DNA of 64,000 nucleotides from Stenotrophomonas rhizophila (GTDB lineage: Bacteria; Pseudomonadota; Gammaproteobacteria; Xanthomonadales; Xanthomonadaceae). Positions 1 through 10,100 of this stretch are shown here, piece after piece (position 1 is the first letter of the stretch; each line of letters opens with the position of its first letter). Both the position numbers and the translations under genes were made by a program. The notes beneath the pieces are model-generated. The model was not told the DNA's origin, searched no databases, and saw nothing but the letters and a program-made list of their open reading frames with translations. The DNA is taken from the NCBI RefSeq assembly GCF_000661955.1, contig NZ_CP007597.1, forward strand, positions 2,956,984-3,020,983. Reading direction: 5' to 3'.

Positions 1-549
1 GTCGCCCAGCACCTGCGACAGCAACGGGTACATCGCATGCTCGGCGCCGATCACGTCACAGTGGCGGGCCAGCACGCGTTCGGCCATCTGCTCGGCACAC
101 AACCCCGTGGCGAAGGCAGGCACCAGCAACCCGTGGCTGAAGTGCCCTGCATACGCATGCGAGAGGCGTCGCCAGCGCTGGATCTTGCGCCGGCTGAGCC
201 AGTCCGGCTCCATGCGGCCGGTGCCATCATCGCCAGCCCGCCGCAGGGCGTCGGCAAACAGCGCCACATGCCGACGCTCATCGGCCAGATGCCGTTCGAT
301 CTGGCGATCAAGCCATTCCGGCGATTGCGGCATCAGTTCATCCAGCAGCGCGCGCTCGGTGGCGTCTTCGCCGACCAGATACATGCGCAGCAGCAGCCGT
401 TCGCCGCGCCGACTGCGGTGAAGCCGGACCAGCGCCGCACGTTTGATCCGGTCCACCCAGCGCGCCTGCAACCCGCGCAGGCCACGCGCGACGGGCGTGG
501 CCAGGCAGCCGAAATCCAGCGCGTCGGCGTCCTGCTGGACGACGCTCAT
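1..549 (-). CDS. Ferritin-like domain protein, partial (C-terminus outside window)
   Basis: An open frame reads leftwards from an ATG at 549 and runs off the window edge without a stop, giving 183 residues. It is rich in helix-forming residues and has an Asp-Glu-Arg-Arg-His stretch (an E-x-x-H metal-ligand pattern) about 95 residues in. A second acidic/His-rich helix (CAEQMAERVLARH, then GAEH) follows some 60 residues later. That spacing suggests a four-helix, ferritin-like di-metal protein. The start codon overlaps the stop of the upstream secreted protein (ATGA), so the two are probably translationally coupled. The substrate is unknown; the family assignment is inferred from the motif pattern only. 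Confidence 0.55.
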   Translation of the reverse strand, partial: MSVVQQDADALDFGCLATPVARGLRGLQARWVDRIKRAALVRLHRSRRGERLLLRMYLVGEDATERALLDELMPQSPEWLDRQIERHLADERRHVALFADALRRAGDDGTGRMEPDWLSRRKIQRWRRLSHAYAGHFSHGLLVPAFATGLCAEQMAERVLARHCDVIGAEHAMYPLLSQVLGD

Positions 550-1553
550 GGCGCAGGTCGCGCGGCGGACGGGGTCGCCGGCGGACGGCGGTGCCAGGCA
601 AGGATCAGGCCGATGAAACTCTCGCGCATGAACGCCGCACCTGCCGAGGCTGCCGCCGGGAAGCGCTCTTCCACACCGTTGAAGCGCAGATAGCCCGTGC
701 CGTTGACCGCCCCCAGCTCCAGGGTGTCGCGCTTGTCGAACCCCCGCTGGCGCACGCCCGAGAGCAGCGGGCTGGCGTCCAGCCCGAACACGAACAGCTG
801 GCGCTGTACGGCCCAGACCGGTACCTGGCTGCTCAGCGCCTGCAACCGCAGGTTCCACGTCCCGCTGGCCAGCAGCGGATCCAGCGGCGCCGTGCCGGGC
901 GGATCGGCAGTGAAGCTGGCGCGCAGCAAGGGTTTGGACAGCCGGCCCATGCCGAGGGATACGGTGATGTCATTGGCACCCGGCCTGTTCGCGTCGCTGG
1001 GACGCACCCGGACGAAGTAGCCGGCAACCCGTGCCGCAAGCGAGGGCTCGGCAAGGGCCTTGCGGGCTTGCCCGGCGGTAAGCAGCACGCGCACGCCGGC
1101 GCCGTCGCGGACGCCGATCTGGTAGGGCTCAAGTTCGATCGCGGTGAACGTGCCGCGCACCGGGGCGTGCACGTAGGTGTCGGGTTTCCAGGTGTTTCCC
1201 GAGCGTCGCAGCAGCACGTGCAGGCTCAGCGGCACGCGCTGGCCATCGGCGGCCACGCCACTGCCGTGCAGCAGCACGTCGCCAACCACGGTCTTCCGAT
1301 CGTGGGCAGCATCGGCGGCGATCACGATCGTGTGGGTTCTAGGGTCTACACGGGCATGGGCATCGGCAACATCCAGGGCAATGCGATGGCACGTGCTGGC
1401 CGCCGGTTGCGAGGGTGCGGCACAGTCACCGGTTGACGCGAAGTGAAACACGCCCCGCCCGTTGAACGCGGCGGCATGCGCCGGACTCCCCGGTGCCAGC
1501 CAGGCCAGGCACAGCAATGCATACCCAAACGGGCCGATCAAACCGTGTTTCAT
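546..1553 (-). CDS. Secreted protein of unknown function
   Basis: This 335-residue protein begins at the ATG at 1553. Longer readings into the upstream gene are unlikely because a clean signal peptide starts here (MKHGLIGPF, then a hydrophobic stretch ending in PAHA-A). The mature part is rich in beta-forming segments and has no motif I recognise. It lies 53 bases downstream of a glycosyltransferase gene, and its stop overlaps the start of the ferritin-like gene by four bases, so the three probably form one minus-strand operon. A role in the periplasm or at the cell surface is all that can be inferred. Confidence 0.75.
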   Translation of the reverse strand: MKHGLIGPFGYALLCLAWLAPGSPAHAAAFNGRGVFHFASTGDCAAPSQPAASTCHRIALDVADAHARVDPRTHTIVIAADAAHDRKTVVGDVLLHGSGVAADGQRVPLSLHVLLRRSGNTWKPDTYVHAPVRGTFTAIELEPYQIGVRDGAGVRVLLTAGQARKALAEPSLAARVAGYFVRVRPSDANRPGANDITVSLGMGRLSKPLLRASFTADPPGTAPLDPLLASGTWNLRLQALSSQVPVWAVQRQLFVFGLDASPLLSGVRQRGFDKRDTLELGAVNGTGYLRFNGVEERFPAAASAGAAFMRESFIGLILAWHRRPPATPSAARPAP

Positions 1554-1606
1554 GTGGGATTCCCCTGCAAGCGCAGCCTGCGGACGGTGCCATCGCACGG
1601 CGCGGC

Positions 1607-2752
1607 TCATTCCAGCGTGCGGTGGTAGGACAAGGCCTGCCCGTGCTGGGCAGCGGCGCGACCGGCGGAGATGCCGCACCCACGAACCACGGCGCCGGCG
1701 GTATCGAGCAATGACATGCCCATCACCAGGGTCGCTGCGGCAAGCCGGCGCATGCCACGCAGCGGCGGCAGGTCCTGGTGATTGAGCGCCGCCAGGCTGT
1801 AGCGCAGGCGCCCGGCCATGACCAGCAACGGCCCGAGCGGACCGCTGCGCGCCAGCCACTGCAGCCGGTCCGGCAGGTAGGCGCGAATCAGGTGGGGGGT
1901 CAGGTCGACGCTGTCGCCGCCGCGCAACCACCGCAGCTCGACCACTTCCCGCCGGCTGTCGGGCAGTCGGTGCTCGGTGTGCGCGCGCGGCGCGTAGGCC
2001 ACCGCAACGCCTGCAGCCTGCATGCGCAGCCCCATGACCTGGCAATGGGCCCGATAAACGCCGTCGAGGGGCTCGTACCGGTGGTGTTCAAAGACTTCAT
2101 GGCGGAACGCCACGTTGTTCGCATAGAAATTGCGCGTCGCGCCGTCACGCAACGGGCTGGGGAAGTACATGAAGTCGATCGCCGTCAAGGCAGTGCCCGT
2201 GACAGTGGCTGCATAACTGGTGCGCCCGGCGACCGCGACAGGCGCGTTGGGCTGGGCAAACGGCGTCAGCAACTGCTCCAGCCAGTCGTTGCAGGGCAGG
2301 CAATCGGCATCGGCAAAGACCACATACTGGCAACGCACGCCGTCGACATGATCAAAGCCGACGTTCTTGGCCTCGTAGTAGCCGGTGCGCGTGTCGATCT
2401 CAACGAAATCCAGCGGTCGCCCGGCCAGCAGGCACAACGCCTGGCGGGCCTCCAGATCGAGCCCATCGTGGGTGATGATCCACTGCGCGAACGCACGCGG
2501 GGAAACACTCTGCTGATTGAGCCGGGCGATCAACCGTTGCAGGCTGCCCAGTGCCTCCACCGCGGCATCGCCTCCGCGCAGGTTGTTGGTTTCCAGCACC
2601 AGTGCGGTCCGGCTCGCGATATCGGCGAGCCCGTGATCCATGCCGTCGCTGCGGGACGGGGGCAACATGCTGTGTGCCGCTTCCTGGCTGTCCATGTCGA
2701 GGTCTTCCTGCAAATGTGTTTCGGCATTCATTCTAGGGGAAGCCGCCTTCAC
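1607..2752 (-). CDS. Family 2 glycosyltransferase
   Basis: This 381-residue protein has the nucleotide-sugar/metal-binding DxD motif of GT-A glycosyltransferases (YVVFADADC, near residue 145). It is followed by the acceptor-side segment RNFYANNVAFRHEVF typical of GT2 enzymes. The C-terminal third has hydrophobic helices (ATLVMGMSLLD and others), suggesting membrane association. The reading starts at a GTG at 2752; an in-frame ATG at 2731 is the alternative, and neither has a convincing ribosome-binding site. It is the first gene of a short minus-strand cluster with the secreted and ferritin-like proteins. Donor and acceptor are unknown. Confidence 0.8.
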   Translation of the reverse strand: MKAASPRMNAETHLQEDLDMDSQEAAHSMLPPSRSDGMDHGLADIASRTALVLETNNLRGGDAAVEALGSLQRLIARLNQQSVSPRAFAQWIITHDGLDLEARQALCLLAGRPLDFVEIDTRTGYYEAKNVGFDHVDGVRCQYVVFADADCLPCNDWLEQLLTPFAQPNAPVAVAGRTSYAATVTGTALTAIDFMYFPSPLRDGATRNFYANNVAFRHEVFEHHRYEPLDGVYRAHCQVMGLRMQAAGVAVAYAPRAHTEHRLPDSRREVVELRWLRGGDSVDLTPHLIRAYLPDRLQWLARSGPLGPLLVMAGRLRYSLAALNHQDLPPLRGMRRLAAATLVMGMSLLDTAGAVVRGCGISAGRAAAQHGQALSYHRTLE

Positions 2753-2808
2753 GCGTCAGCCGCGCATCTGGCGGGCCTTCGTCGAACGCTGAGCTTCCTA
2801 CGCTGTGC

Positions 2809-2943
2809 TCACGGCTCCGACAGATACACCGAGATCATGTAGGCAACATACAACAAGGCCCACTGCCCCGACAGGTTCAGCCCCGGCGCCAGCGTTGCAG
2901 AGCGCCAGGCCTGCCGCATGATCCCGCGCACCCGCCGCGAAAT
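2809..2943 (-). pseudogene. Possible remnant or very small membrane ORF
   Basis: Between the glycosyltransferase and the small membrane protein, one minus-strand frame reads about 44 residues with a protein-like, membrane-segment C-terminus (NLSGQWALLYVAYMISVYL) ending in a TGA at 2809-2811. The frame is closed upstream by a stop near 2944. An in-frame ATG would give about 36 residues, but there is no clear ribosome-binding site. It may be the 3' end of a lost gene or a genuine small membrane protein. Evidence is weak. Confidence 0.25.
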
Positions 2944-2966
2944 GGGTCAGTTGCGCCACCAGTGCG

Positions 2967-3425
2967 CTAGCTGCCAGATAGCATCGTAAGCATCGCCATC
3001 AGATCACTCAGTGTGGCTTGCACCGCGTTAACCGCAGCTGCCGCCAACGCTGAAACGATCACATAGGCTGAAAAACACAGGATGGCCAGACCCAGCAGGT
3101 GCAGCACCAGCGCCGACAGTGACGAGCGCCAGGACTGCCGACGTAGGAACAGGCTGACGACAGCCAGCAGCGCACCCATGGGAAACAGCGCGAGCAATGA
3201 AAGCAGTACTACCACCAGCGCATCCATACCGCGTTCGTTGACGGCACCCCACTCCACGGCGAACGCCGCAATGACCAGACACGCTACAAGCAGCAGGCCG
3301 GGCACGGCCAGTGCCAGCGAACAGATGGTCAGGCGTGGGAAACGTGGTGCGCTGAGGGGTACGCGGACGGAACCTTCTGCCAGGCCATTCGGGCGGCCCG
3401 GGGGTGCAACTACATCGCTGGCCAT
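2967..3425 (-). CDS. Small multi-pass membrane protein
   Basis: This protein has 152 residues from the ATG at 3425, which has a strong ribosome-binding site (GGAAGGA) just upstream. An upstream in-frame ATG at 3512 lacks one. Three hydrophobic segments are visible: LTICSLALAVPGLLLVACLV, ALVVVLLSLLALFPMGALLA and LVLHLLGLAILCFSAYVIV. No family is recognised. It is the last gene on the minus strand after the VgrG, phospholipase and paralog series, separated from that series by about 140 bases. It could be an accessory or immunity-like part of the T6SS module or simply a neighbour; position is the only link. Confidence 0.6.
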   Translation of the reverse strand: MASDVVAPPGRPNGLAEGSVRVPLSAPRFPRLTICSLALAVPGLLLVACLVIAAFAVEWGAVNERGMDALVVVLLSLLALFPMGALLAVVSLFLRRQSWRSSLSALVLHLLGLAILCFSAYVIVSALAAAAVNAVQATLSDLMAMLTMLSGS

Positions 3426-3562
3426 GGCATTCCTTCCGAGGTAACGGATGTAGTCTCCCTTCTCACCCCCTGAGGCGGGGGCCAAGCCCAGCCCATTGAA
3501 CGGCATCGGCATTGATGCATCATTTCAGACGCGCCCAGCAACTTTCTTCGGGTCTCTGTGCC

Positions 3563-5194
3563 TTATCGACCGTAGTCATAGCTGAGCTTCTCCACGTCAT
3601 AGCCGTAGGTGACTGCCATGTATTCCTTGATGCGGTAGTACCCCTTGACCCGCATTGTCCCGTCTGGAGTGCCACATGCGTGTGCGTAGTGGCCTTTGCC
3701 AAAACGCCTGACGTTCCTGTCGCGCCTCGGCTGCGGATCAGGCGTCCACCAGGGAAAGTGCTCGGAGGGTCTGCCGTCGCGCACATCGTATTCCCAGCAC
3801 ACGAAGATCAGGCGCCCTTTCCCCTGCGCGTTGTAATCATAAACACGATAGCTGGACGGACCGATCGTGGTCGGCGTCACCCTGAGAACACCCGGTTCCA
3901 CATACGCCTTGAGGACGTCTCGACCGTCCCCCTCCCCTCCCTGACGATCAAACTGGATCACACGGGTGAGCTTGCCATCCGCACCGTACATCTCCTGCCG
4001 GCTCAGATCGACTCCTCGCCACTGACGCTGGCGAGGAGTGCGCGCGCCAGCATCGAATAGTTCCGATATCTGGCTTCCGTCACGGTGCCTGTAGCTTCTG
4101 ATTCGCGGGTAGCGGTCAAGCCCGGCAAAATCATTGCCGACGAGCGAAAGCGGCACCGGGTGAACGGGAAAACTGTAACGAGTAACAACCCCGTCGTCCT
4201 GCGCGCGCTCAGCGTACAGCGCTTGCGCATCACCCTTGAAAACATTCGGGTCCGTAGTTTGTAAATGCGTCAATGTGTTTGCCGCACTGAAGCTGAAGGA
4301 CACGCTCGCCCTCTCACCGTTGCCCAAACCGCGCAGCCATTTTGTGCCGCTCCCGGCTTGGTTGACGGTCCGGAACTGCCGGGGCGGGCCATTGCCGTCT
4401 TGAGCGTTGACTCTGTAGTGCCGCAGCTGTGCCGAAAGCGTCCCATCGGCATTGTATCGATACGAGTCATAGGATACGCCAGCACGACGCAGTTGATCGC
4501 ATGCGAAACCTGCGGGCGTAGCTGGACCGCTCTTGGCGAATTCAGCGGCAAGTTCCAGCCTGTCATCCCGGTAGGTGAAACAGTACAGCACCCACCTTGT
4601 CACGTCCTGAGCGGAATTCCTGTTGCTCGTCACACGCATTTCAGGAGAGGCATACCTTCCAACCTCGACCAGATGCCCGCGATCGTCGTAGTAATACGCC
4701 ATCGCAGAATCCAGGTAGTAGTACGGCAACACTTTCGCCAAGATTGCATTACGCTCCTGGCCAGGTGTTGATGTGTATGTGACAGTGCGTATCTCTCCAC
4801 TGTTGTCGACCAGCGGGACCGGGCCACCCCCTCTGCTGTCTCGCACGACCGCATCAAACATCCGACTCTTCCAGGACTCTACGCGGCACACCCGCCGCCC
4901 TCCGTGCCCATCGTTCTCCATGAAGACTACGTCTCCACCCCAGTGATCAAACTTGCCTGCCTGAATCTCTCCCACAGGTGGCGACACACGAGGCGGTGAG
5001 ACCCTGCCATCAGGAAGCAGGCGCGCTTCGCTTACGGTTATGGGACTGGATCGACCGTCCGTGAATCTCATGGCCACATCTCGATTGGGTGAAGCCAGTG
5101 GATCCAGGCGATCTGTGCACGCAATCGCCTGGTTCGACGCGCAGACGCCGAACGCACTCAGCAGCAGCAACCTCAACTGCGCCCTATGATTCAT
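3563..5194 (-). CDS. Exported protein, candidate Tle5 immunity protein (paralog 1)
   Basis: This protein has 543 residues from the ATG at 5194, which has GGAG about six bases upstream. The N-terminus is a signal peptide (MNHRAQLRLLLLSAFGV, cleaving near AIA-C), so the protein is exported, possibly with its Cys near the new N-terminus. It is clearly paralogous to the next gene upstream (5511-7133). Both share the mature start CTDRLDPLAS, KFDxWGGDVVF, RQRQWR, RQEMYG, LKVTPTT-like and HFPWWTPDP blocks, and a C-terminus ending YGYDVxKLSY. In known Tle5 loci the phospholipase is followed by one or more periplasmic immunity proteins that may be present as repeated paralogs. Position and export fit that role here, but no known immunity family is recognised. 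Confidence 0.7.
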   Translation of the reverse strand: MNHRAQLRLLLLSAFGVCASNQAIACTDRLDPLASPNRDVAMRFTDGRSSPITVSEARLLPDGRVSPPRVSPPVGEIQAGKFDHWGGDVVFMENDGHGGRRVCRVESWKSRMFDAVVRDSRGGGPVPLVDNSGEIRTVTYTSTPGQERNAILAKVLPYYYLDSAMAYYYDDRGHLVEVGRYASPEMRVTSNRNSAQDVTRWVLYCFTYRDDRLELAAEFAKSGPATPAGFACDQLRRAGVSYDSYRYNADGTLSAQLRHYRVNAQDGNGPPRQFRTVNQAGSGTKWLRGLGNGERASVSFSFSAANTLTHLQTTDPNVFKGDAQALYAERAQDDGVVTRYSFPVHPVPLSLVGNDFAGLDRYPRIRSYRHRDGSQISELFDAGARTPRQRQWRGVDLSRQEMYGADGKLTRVIQFDRQGGEGDGRDVLKAYVEPGVLRVTPTTIGPSSYRVYDYNAQGKGRLIFVCWEYDVRDGRPSEHFPWWTPDPQPRRDRNVRRFGKGHYAHACGTPDGTMRVKGYYRIKEYMAVTYGYDVEKLSYDYGR

Positions 5195-5510
5195 GCCCAC
5201 TCCAGACAAATACTGCATCAACTAAAGCAAGCGAGCGAACAGCCTTTTCGTCGCCGACGCGCCTTGAAAATGAAAGGGCGCGCCGAATCCGCATGGACGC
5301 CGCAGCCTTGACCCAGCCAATACGCTGGCGCAATACGATTGTCCAAGGCTGGCTCATGCGCCGCATCGAAAAATCTGCAGTCAGCGATCAGATGCCGTCG
5401 AACTGCCCTTTTCGTTGCCACATCTCGGCGCACAGTCCGCGGCCGACCCCAAAAGCGTGCCGAACAGGGGGCTGCCGTTGCACTTGACCGGACGCACGGC
5501 GCCTTGAGGC
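5195..5510 (-). other. Gap between the two paralogs
   Basis: This stretch of 316 bases has no convincing gene in any frame. It separates the two paralogous exported-protein genes, which otherwise follow each other on the minus strand. It may hold a promoter for the second copy or be the scar of the duplication. I see no clear hairpin terminator or repeat in it. Confidence 0.5.
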
Positions 5511-7133
5511 TCAGCGACCTTCATAGCTGAGCTTGTCCACGTCATACCCATACGTCTTCGCCATGTAGGCATCAATCTGTGCCAAGCCCTGTATCACCAT
5601 CGTGCCGTCCGGCCTACCGCAGCGATTGGCCACGTTCTTCATGCCATACACGAGGGCTTCTTCCCTGCTGCGTTTGGGACCCGGGTCGGGCGTCCACCAT
5701 GGGAAATGGCGGAGGGGTTTGTTGCTGGGGACATCGTGCTGCCAGCAGACGAAGGTCAGACGCTCCTTGCCTGCTGTGTCGTAGTCGTAGACGCGGTAGC
5801 TGGCGTAGCCGGTGGTAGTGGGCGTAACCTTCAGCACGCCACTTTCGGCATAGCCTTTCAGGTCTTCCTCGTAGGCATCCTGCGGTGCGGCACCGTATTG
5901 AACTACGCGGATCAGCTTGCCATTGCCGCCGTACATCTCCTGACGATTCAGATCCAAGCTGCGCCACTGCCGCTGGCGCGGCTTTCTGGAACCAGCGTCG
6001 AAGACTTCTGACACCGTCATTCCGCTCCGATGAGGAAAGATCCTGACCCTGGGGTAGCTACCGATCGCAGCGAATCCCTTGTCTATCACCGACAAGGGCA
6101 CCGGTGAACCAGGAAACCGGTACTCAAGCATCGAACCGCCGGCATCGCCACGCGCCGCATACGAGGGCTGCGCGTCTGCTGCCGCGAATTCCAGAAACGT
6201 TGTACTGAGGTTGGTCAGTTCATCTTTCGCATTGAAATGAAGCTCCACGCGCGCTTGCTCGCCGGACGGAAGCCGTTCGGGCAGCCAGATGGACCCGTAG
6301 CCTCCGCCGCCAGACTTTCGCTGGCTGTCGGAGGCGTCGGCATCGCCCTCTCCGTAGTAGTTCAGCATGGCGCGCAGGGTTCCATTGGCGTTGTAGCGAT
6401 ACCGCTCAAGCGAATGCTCGCCAGCCTTGAGCTGGCCACACGAGAACGCCGGGTCCTTGCTGACGCTAGGCCCCGGCAAGCCTGCAGACTGCACCAACCT
6501 GCCATCCTCGTAGCGGAAGCAGTACAGGACGGACCGTGCAACGATCTTCAACGGGTACTTCGGGTTGAGCCTGTTGGCCTCAGGGGACATGTACCTGTCC
6601 ACCTCAATGAGATTATTGGACCCATCGTAGTAGAAGGCGGTTGCCGAGCTCATGTAGTAGTGCGGCAGCAACTTCACCAGCACGGGATGTCTTTCCTGCG
6701 CTGGCGTAGGCATGTACGCAATGGCCGCCACCCTTCCATCACTGTCCCGAAGACGTTCGGGCTTCCCACCAAGACTGTCTCTTACAACAGCGTTCAAGGT
6801 TCTACTCTTCCAGGTCTCCACCCGGCAGACCCGCTTACCGCCTCGCCCATCATCTTCAGTGAATACAACGTCCCCTCCCCATTGATCGAACTTTCCGGCC
6901 TTAAGCTCTTTCAGCGCGGGAGAAACGGCAGGCGGTGCCAGTCGACCGCCCGGCAAAAGACGGGGAGTGGCGACGCCGACGCCCCCACCTTGTCCATTAC
7001 TGAATAGCAGGCTTACCCCGGTTGCAGGCGATGCCAGAGGGTCCAGCCTGTCGGTGCATGCAAGCGCGCGGCCGCCGGAGCAGAGGGCACCTGTGATGAC
7101 CAGGAGGGACAACAGGGACTGCCTGATTTTCAT
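5511..7133 (-). CDS. Exported protein, candidate Tle5 immunity protein (paralog 2)
   Basis: This 540-residue protein has a signal peptide (MKIRQSLLSLLVITGALCSG, cleaving near ALA-C) and is paralogous to the protein encoded at 3563-5194 over its whole length. Its ATG overlaps the phospholipase stop codon (ATGA at 7130-7133), so translation is coupled to the toxin gene, as expected for a cognate immunity protein. The mature region is rich in Tyr, Arg and Gly beta-type segments that may form RHS/YD-like or propeller-like repeats (YRYNANGTL, FYYDGSNNLIEVDRY, YGGNGKLIRVVQY). Because T6SS phospholipases act in the periplasm, an exported inhibitor makes sense. The function is inferred from position only. 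Confidence 0.75.
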   Translation of the reverse strand: MKIRQSLLSLLVITGALCSGGRALACTDRLDPLASPATGVSLLFSNGQGGGVGVATPRLLPGGRLAPPAVSPALKELKAGKFDQWGGDVVFTEDDGRGGKRVCRVETWKSRTLNAVVRDSLGGKPERLRDSDGRVAAIAYMPTPAQERHPVLVKLLPHYYMSSATAFYYDGSNNLIEVDRYMSPEANRLNPKYPLKIVARSVLYCFRYEDGRLVQSAGLPGPSVSKDPAFSCGQLKAGEHSLERYRYNANGTLRAMLNYYGEGDADASDSQRKSGGGGYGSIWLPERLPSGEQARVELHFNAKDELTNLSTTFLEFAAADAQPSYAARGDAGGSMLEYRFPGSPVPLSVIDKGFAAIGSYPRVRIFPHRSGMTVSEVFDAGSRKPRQRQWRSLDLNRQEMYGGNGKLIRVVQYGAAPQDAYEEDLKGYAESGVLKVTPTTTGYASYRVYDYDTAGKERLTFVCWQHDVPSNKPLRHFPWWTPDPGPKRSREEALVYGMKNVANRCGRPDGTMVIQGLAQIDAYMAKTYGYDVDKLSYEGR

Positions 7134-10100
7134 GTTTGCTCCGTGGGGGATTTCACGTCCAAGCGAGCAAGCGCCTGCAGGGTGCCGCTGGAACCGCCTT
7201 GAACGGCCGGACGAGCGGCAATGAGTTCTACAGGCATTGCAGCAGCAGGATCATCCATCCCGTGCCCCCATTCAAGCGGCATCGACACCCAGAATCCTCT
7301 GACCCGGTCCCCTGCCCCGCTGCCTTTCAGTCGTGAGAGCGCCTTGGCAATGTTGTGGCGACCCACAGTGCGCGTCGCCTCGTCCACCTTGGTGCTTGCC
7401 ACTTCCATGTACTGCGCTTGAAGGTCAGGTGGCTGCGCGTAGATGTAGCGCGCGATGGCGTCCTTTTTCTCATTCCAGCCACCGGAAGGAAATCCATCGA
7501 AGACTGAGTCGTAGCGTGCCATGGAATTCCTCGGAACGTTCGTGAACACCTCTTCGTATATGGATGCATTCTTTTCCGCAAGGCTACGGATGTAATCCGA
7601 CGTATCGGCACTCGCCGGCAATTCAAGGTTCAGCTCGGCATGGTCCTGCTTCACGATAGGAGGATGAAATCTTCTGTCGGTTGCATCCGTAAATCCGCCT
7701 TGCTTCTTGATTGCGCCAAACACAACCTCTTCCTGAATCGACATGCCCAGGAACTTCTTCCACAGGCGCATCCGAAGGTCCTGTGCAAACTTTCGCGTCA
7801 CGACCCTCACGCCATTGCCCAGGTCACGCACTGATGTCGCCGTATCCGCAATCACCGCAGCGATCTCGGTGTCGCCGTCGCCCTGCAGGCTCCGATCGTT
7901 ACAGTTGGCACTTCCGATGATGGCGACCGCATCGTCAACGATGAGCAGCTTGGAATGCACGTAGCACTGCTCGGTCACCAGATAGAGTGGTGGACTGCCC
8001 TTGCTGCCCCCGGCAGTTTGCGGCCCGCGGCTATAACTGTCGTGATTGATGTCTTTCAGGACACCGTAGCTGCGTAGATTCAAGACTGTCAGGTACTTCT
8101 TCCAGCCACCTGCCGCAACTTCGTCTCGCAGATCTTCTTCGCTGACGCTTACGTCGCGAATATCCTTGCGTTTGGCCACGAGAGTGCGACTGATTCGGCG
8201 AATCAGACTGTCGTGACCACGCAACAGCGTCTGCTGCGCCCAGTAGTGCTGCTTTACCACGGCACCGTCTTTCACGTTGCCTTCCGGATGCACGGGAAGC
8301 GTGATGTAGACGTGGAACCCTTGGCCACTCCGTATTGCCTTTGCGATGCGGGTGGCAATGGTGTCAACAAGTGTATTGCGCGCGGCGGAGGGCACGCCCT
8401 GCTTCTTTGCAAGAACATCAGCAATGGGCGTCTCGGGCAGTACAGCGTCCAGCGGACCCGCAGCAGCGCCCAGCACGCGCGCTGTTCGCTGTGCCTTCTT
8501 CTCCTGGGCCGGCGTTGCAGGCCCCCGCTGGCCGCCCTTGATGATGGTGTCCAAACGTCGCCCAGGATCTGCATCCGAGAAGCCGCAGTCGGAAATCAGG
8601 AACTGGGTTTCAATGTAGACGAACGCCTTGGCGGATGCGATGCAGTTCAGCATGGCATCCTGGATCGATCTCATAGGCAGGCTGCGCTCCCAGTACGGCT
8701 TCAGATCACTGCCATCGTCCATATTCAACCGATATTGTCTGCAGCCTTTCCGCTCCATATCGTGCAGTGCGGTGCCAGACGACCGGACGATCTGCACGCT
8801 GACCTCGCCTGCGCTGCCCCTGCTGCACAGGTCTCCAAACAGTGCCGTTCTTCCGCCCATTGCATCCAACCAGGCATCCGTCAGCGCAGTGAGCTCAAGA
8901 CCCCGTCCCAACGACTTCTGCTCCGGCACGCCAGCACCCAGATCGTTTGCCTGTCCAATGCCGGCATTGACGACAGCATTCGCTCCTCTCCCGATCAGCG
9001 ATTCACCGCGTTGATTCTGCCAGACCATTGCATTCCATCGGTGCATGAAGTTGCGGCAGATATCGAAAACAGCCGGGCCCTCCAGCCGTGCATGCACGTC
9101 CTGCCAAGGCATGCGTGGCTGACGACCACTGTCCAGCAGGCTCTGGGCACGGTTGATCGGAGTGTCCAGCCATTTCCGGAAGGACTCCCACGACTCCTTG
9201 GCACGCTCCAACGCAGCCAGTGCTTCTGCGCGCGCCTTCTCGACGTCCTTTACAAGCTGAGATGGATCAGCGGCATAGGTGCCCAGTCGATCGACAACTT
9301 TCACGGCGCGGTCGTAGCTCTTCAGGAGCTCGGCTTTCTTTTCGTTGATCCAATCATTGATAGCCTTGGCTTGAATTGAAGTGAACGCGTCCACTGCATC
9401 CGAAGCCGCATTGGCAGCGCCTCCGGCATTGCCCTTCGCAGCCTCATCTGCGGCACGGTTGCTTGCAGCAATCACCTCACGATACTTGTGCCGTGCCTGG
9501 TCGAGATCGATCTTGATGGAATTGAGGACCTTTCCTACGGTCCGCACCACCTCGATCATCTCCTTGATTCCCTTGACGTCTGTCATTTCCTGAAGAACTG
9601 AAATGATTGCATCGCTAAGGACCTGCTTGCCCTTCTCTTCCAGGCGGGGCGTGATGGCGGCCTTGTCCGCGTAGTCCAGAAGTTCGGCCAGCGCTGCTCC
9701 GTCCTCCCATTGCTGCTTCATGCGGTCGAAGGCAACCGTAAGCCCAGGTAGATAGGCCGGCGCGAACCCCGGGCGCGTCCTCCCAGCCACATCAGGGCCC
9801 GTCTCCTTCTTGGGTTGAGTCAACGTCACTTCATCCGCCGTCATGCCGCGCGGTTTCATCAAGCAGTTGTTGTAGTGGTCATTCAGTATGTGTAGTCGGG
9901 GGTCGCAGACGACGTCGAAGTTGCCATCATCCCAGCGCCCATGTGCAACATCCAACCCACCTACAAAGCCAATCTTCCCGTCAACCACCAGAATCTTCTG
10001 ATGGTGAGAGAAGCCGATATTGAAAGGATCCGTACGTCCCGTTGCCGGGTTATGAAGTCCAACTTCGATGTTTCCAGGCGTCTTGTCATCCCGCATCATG

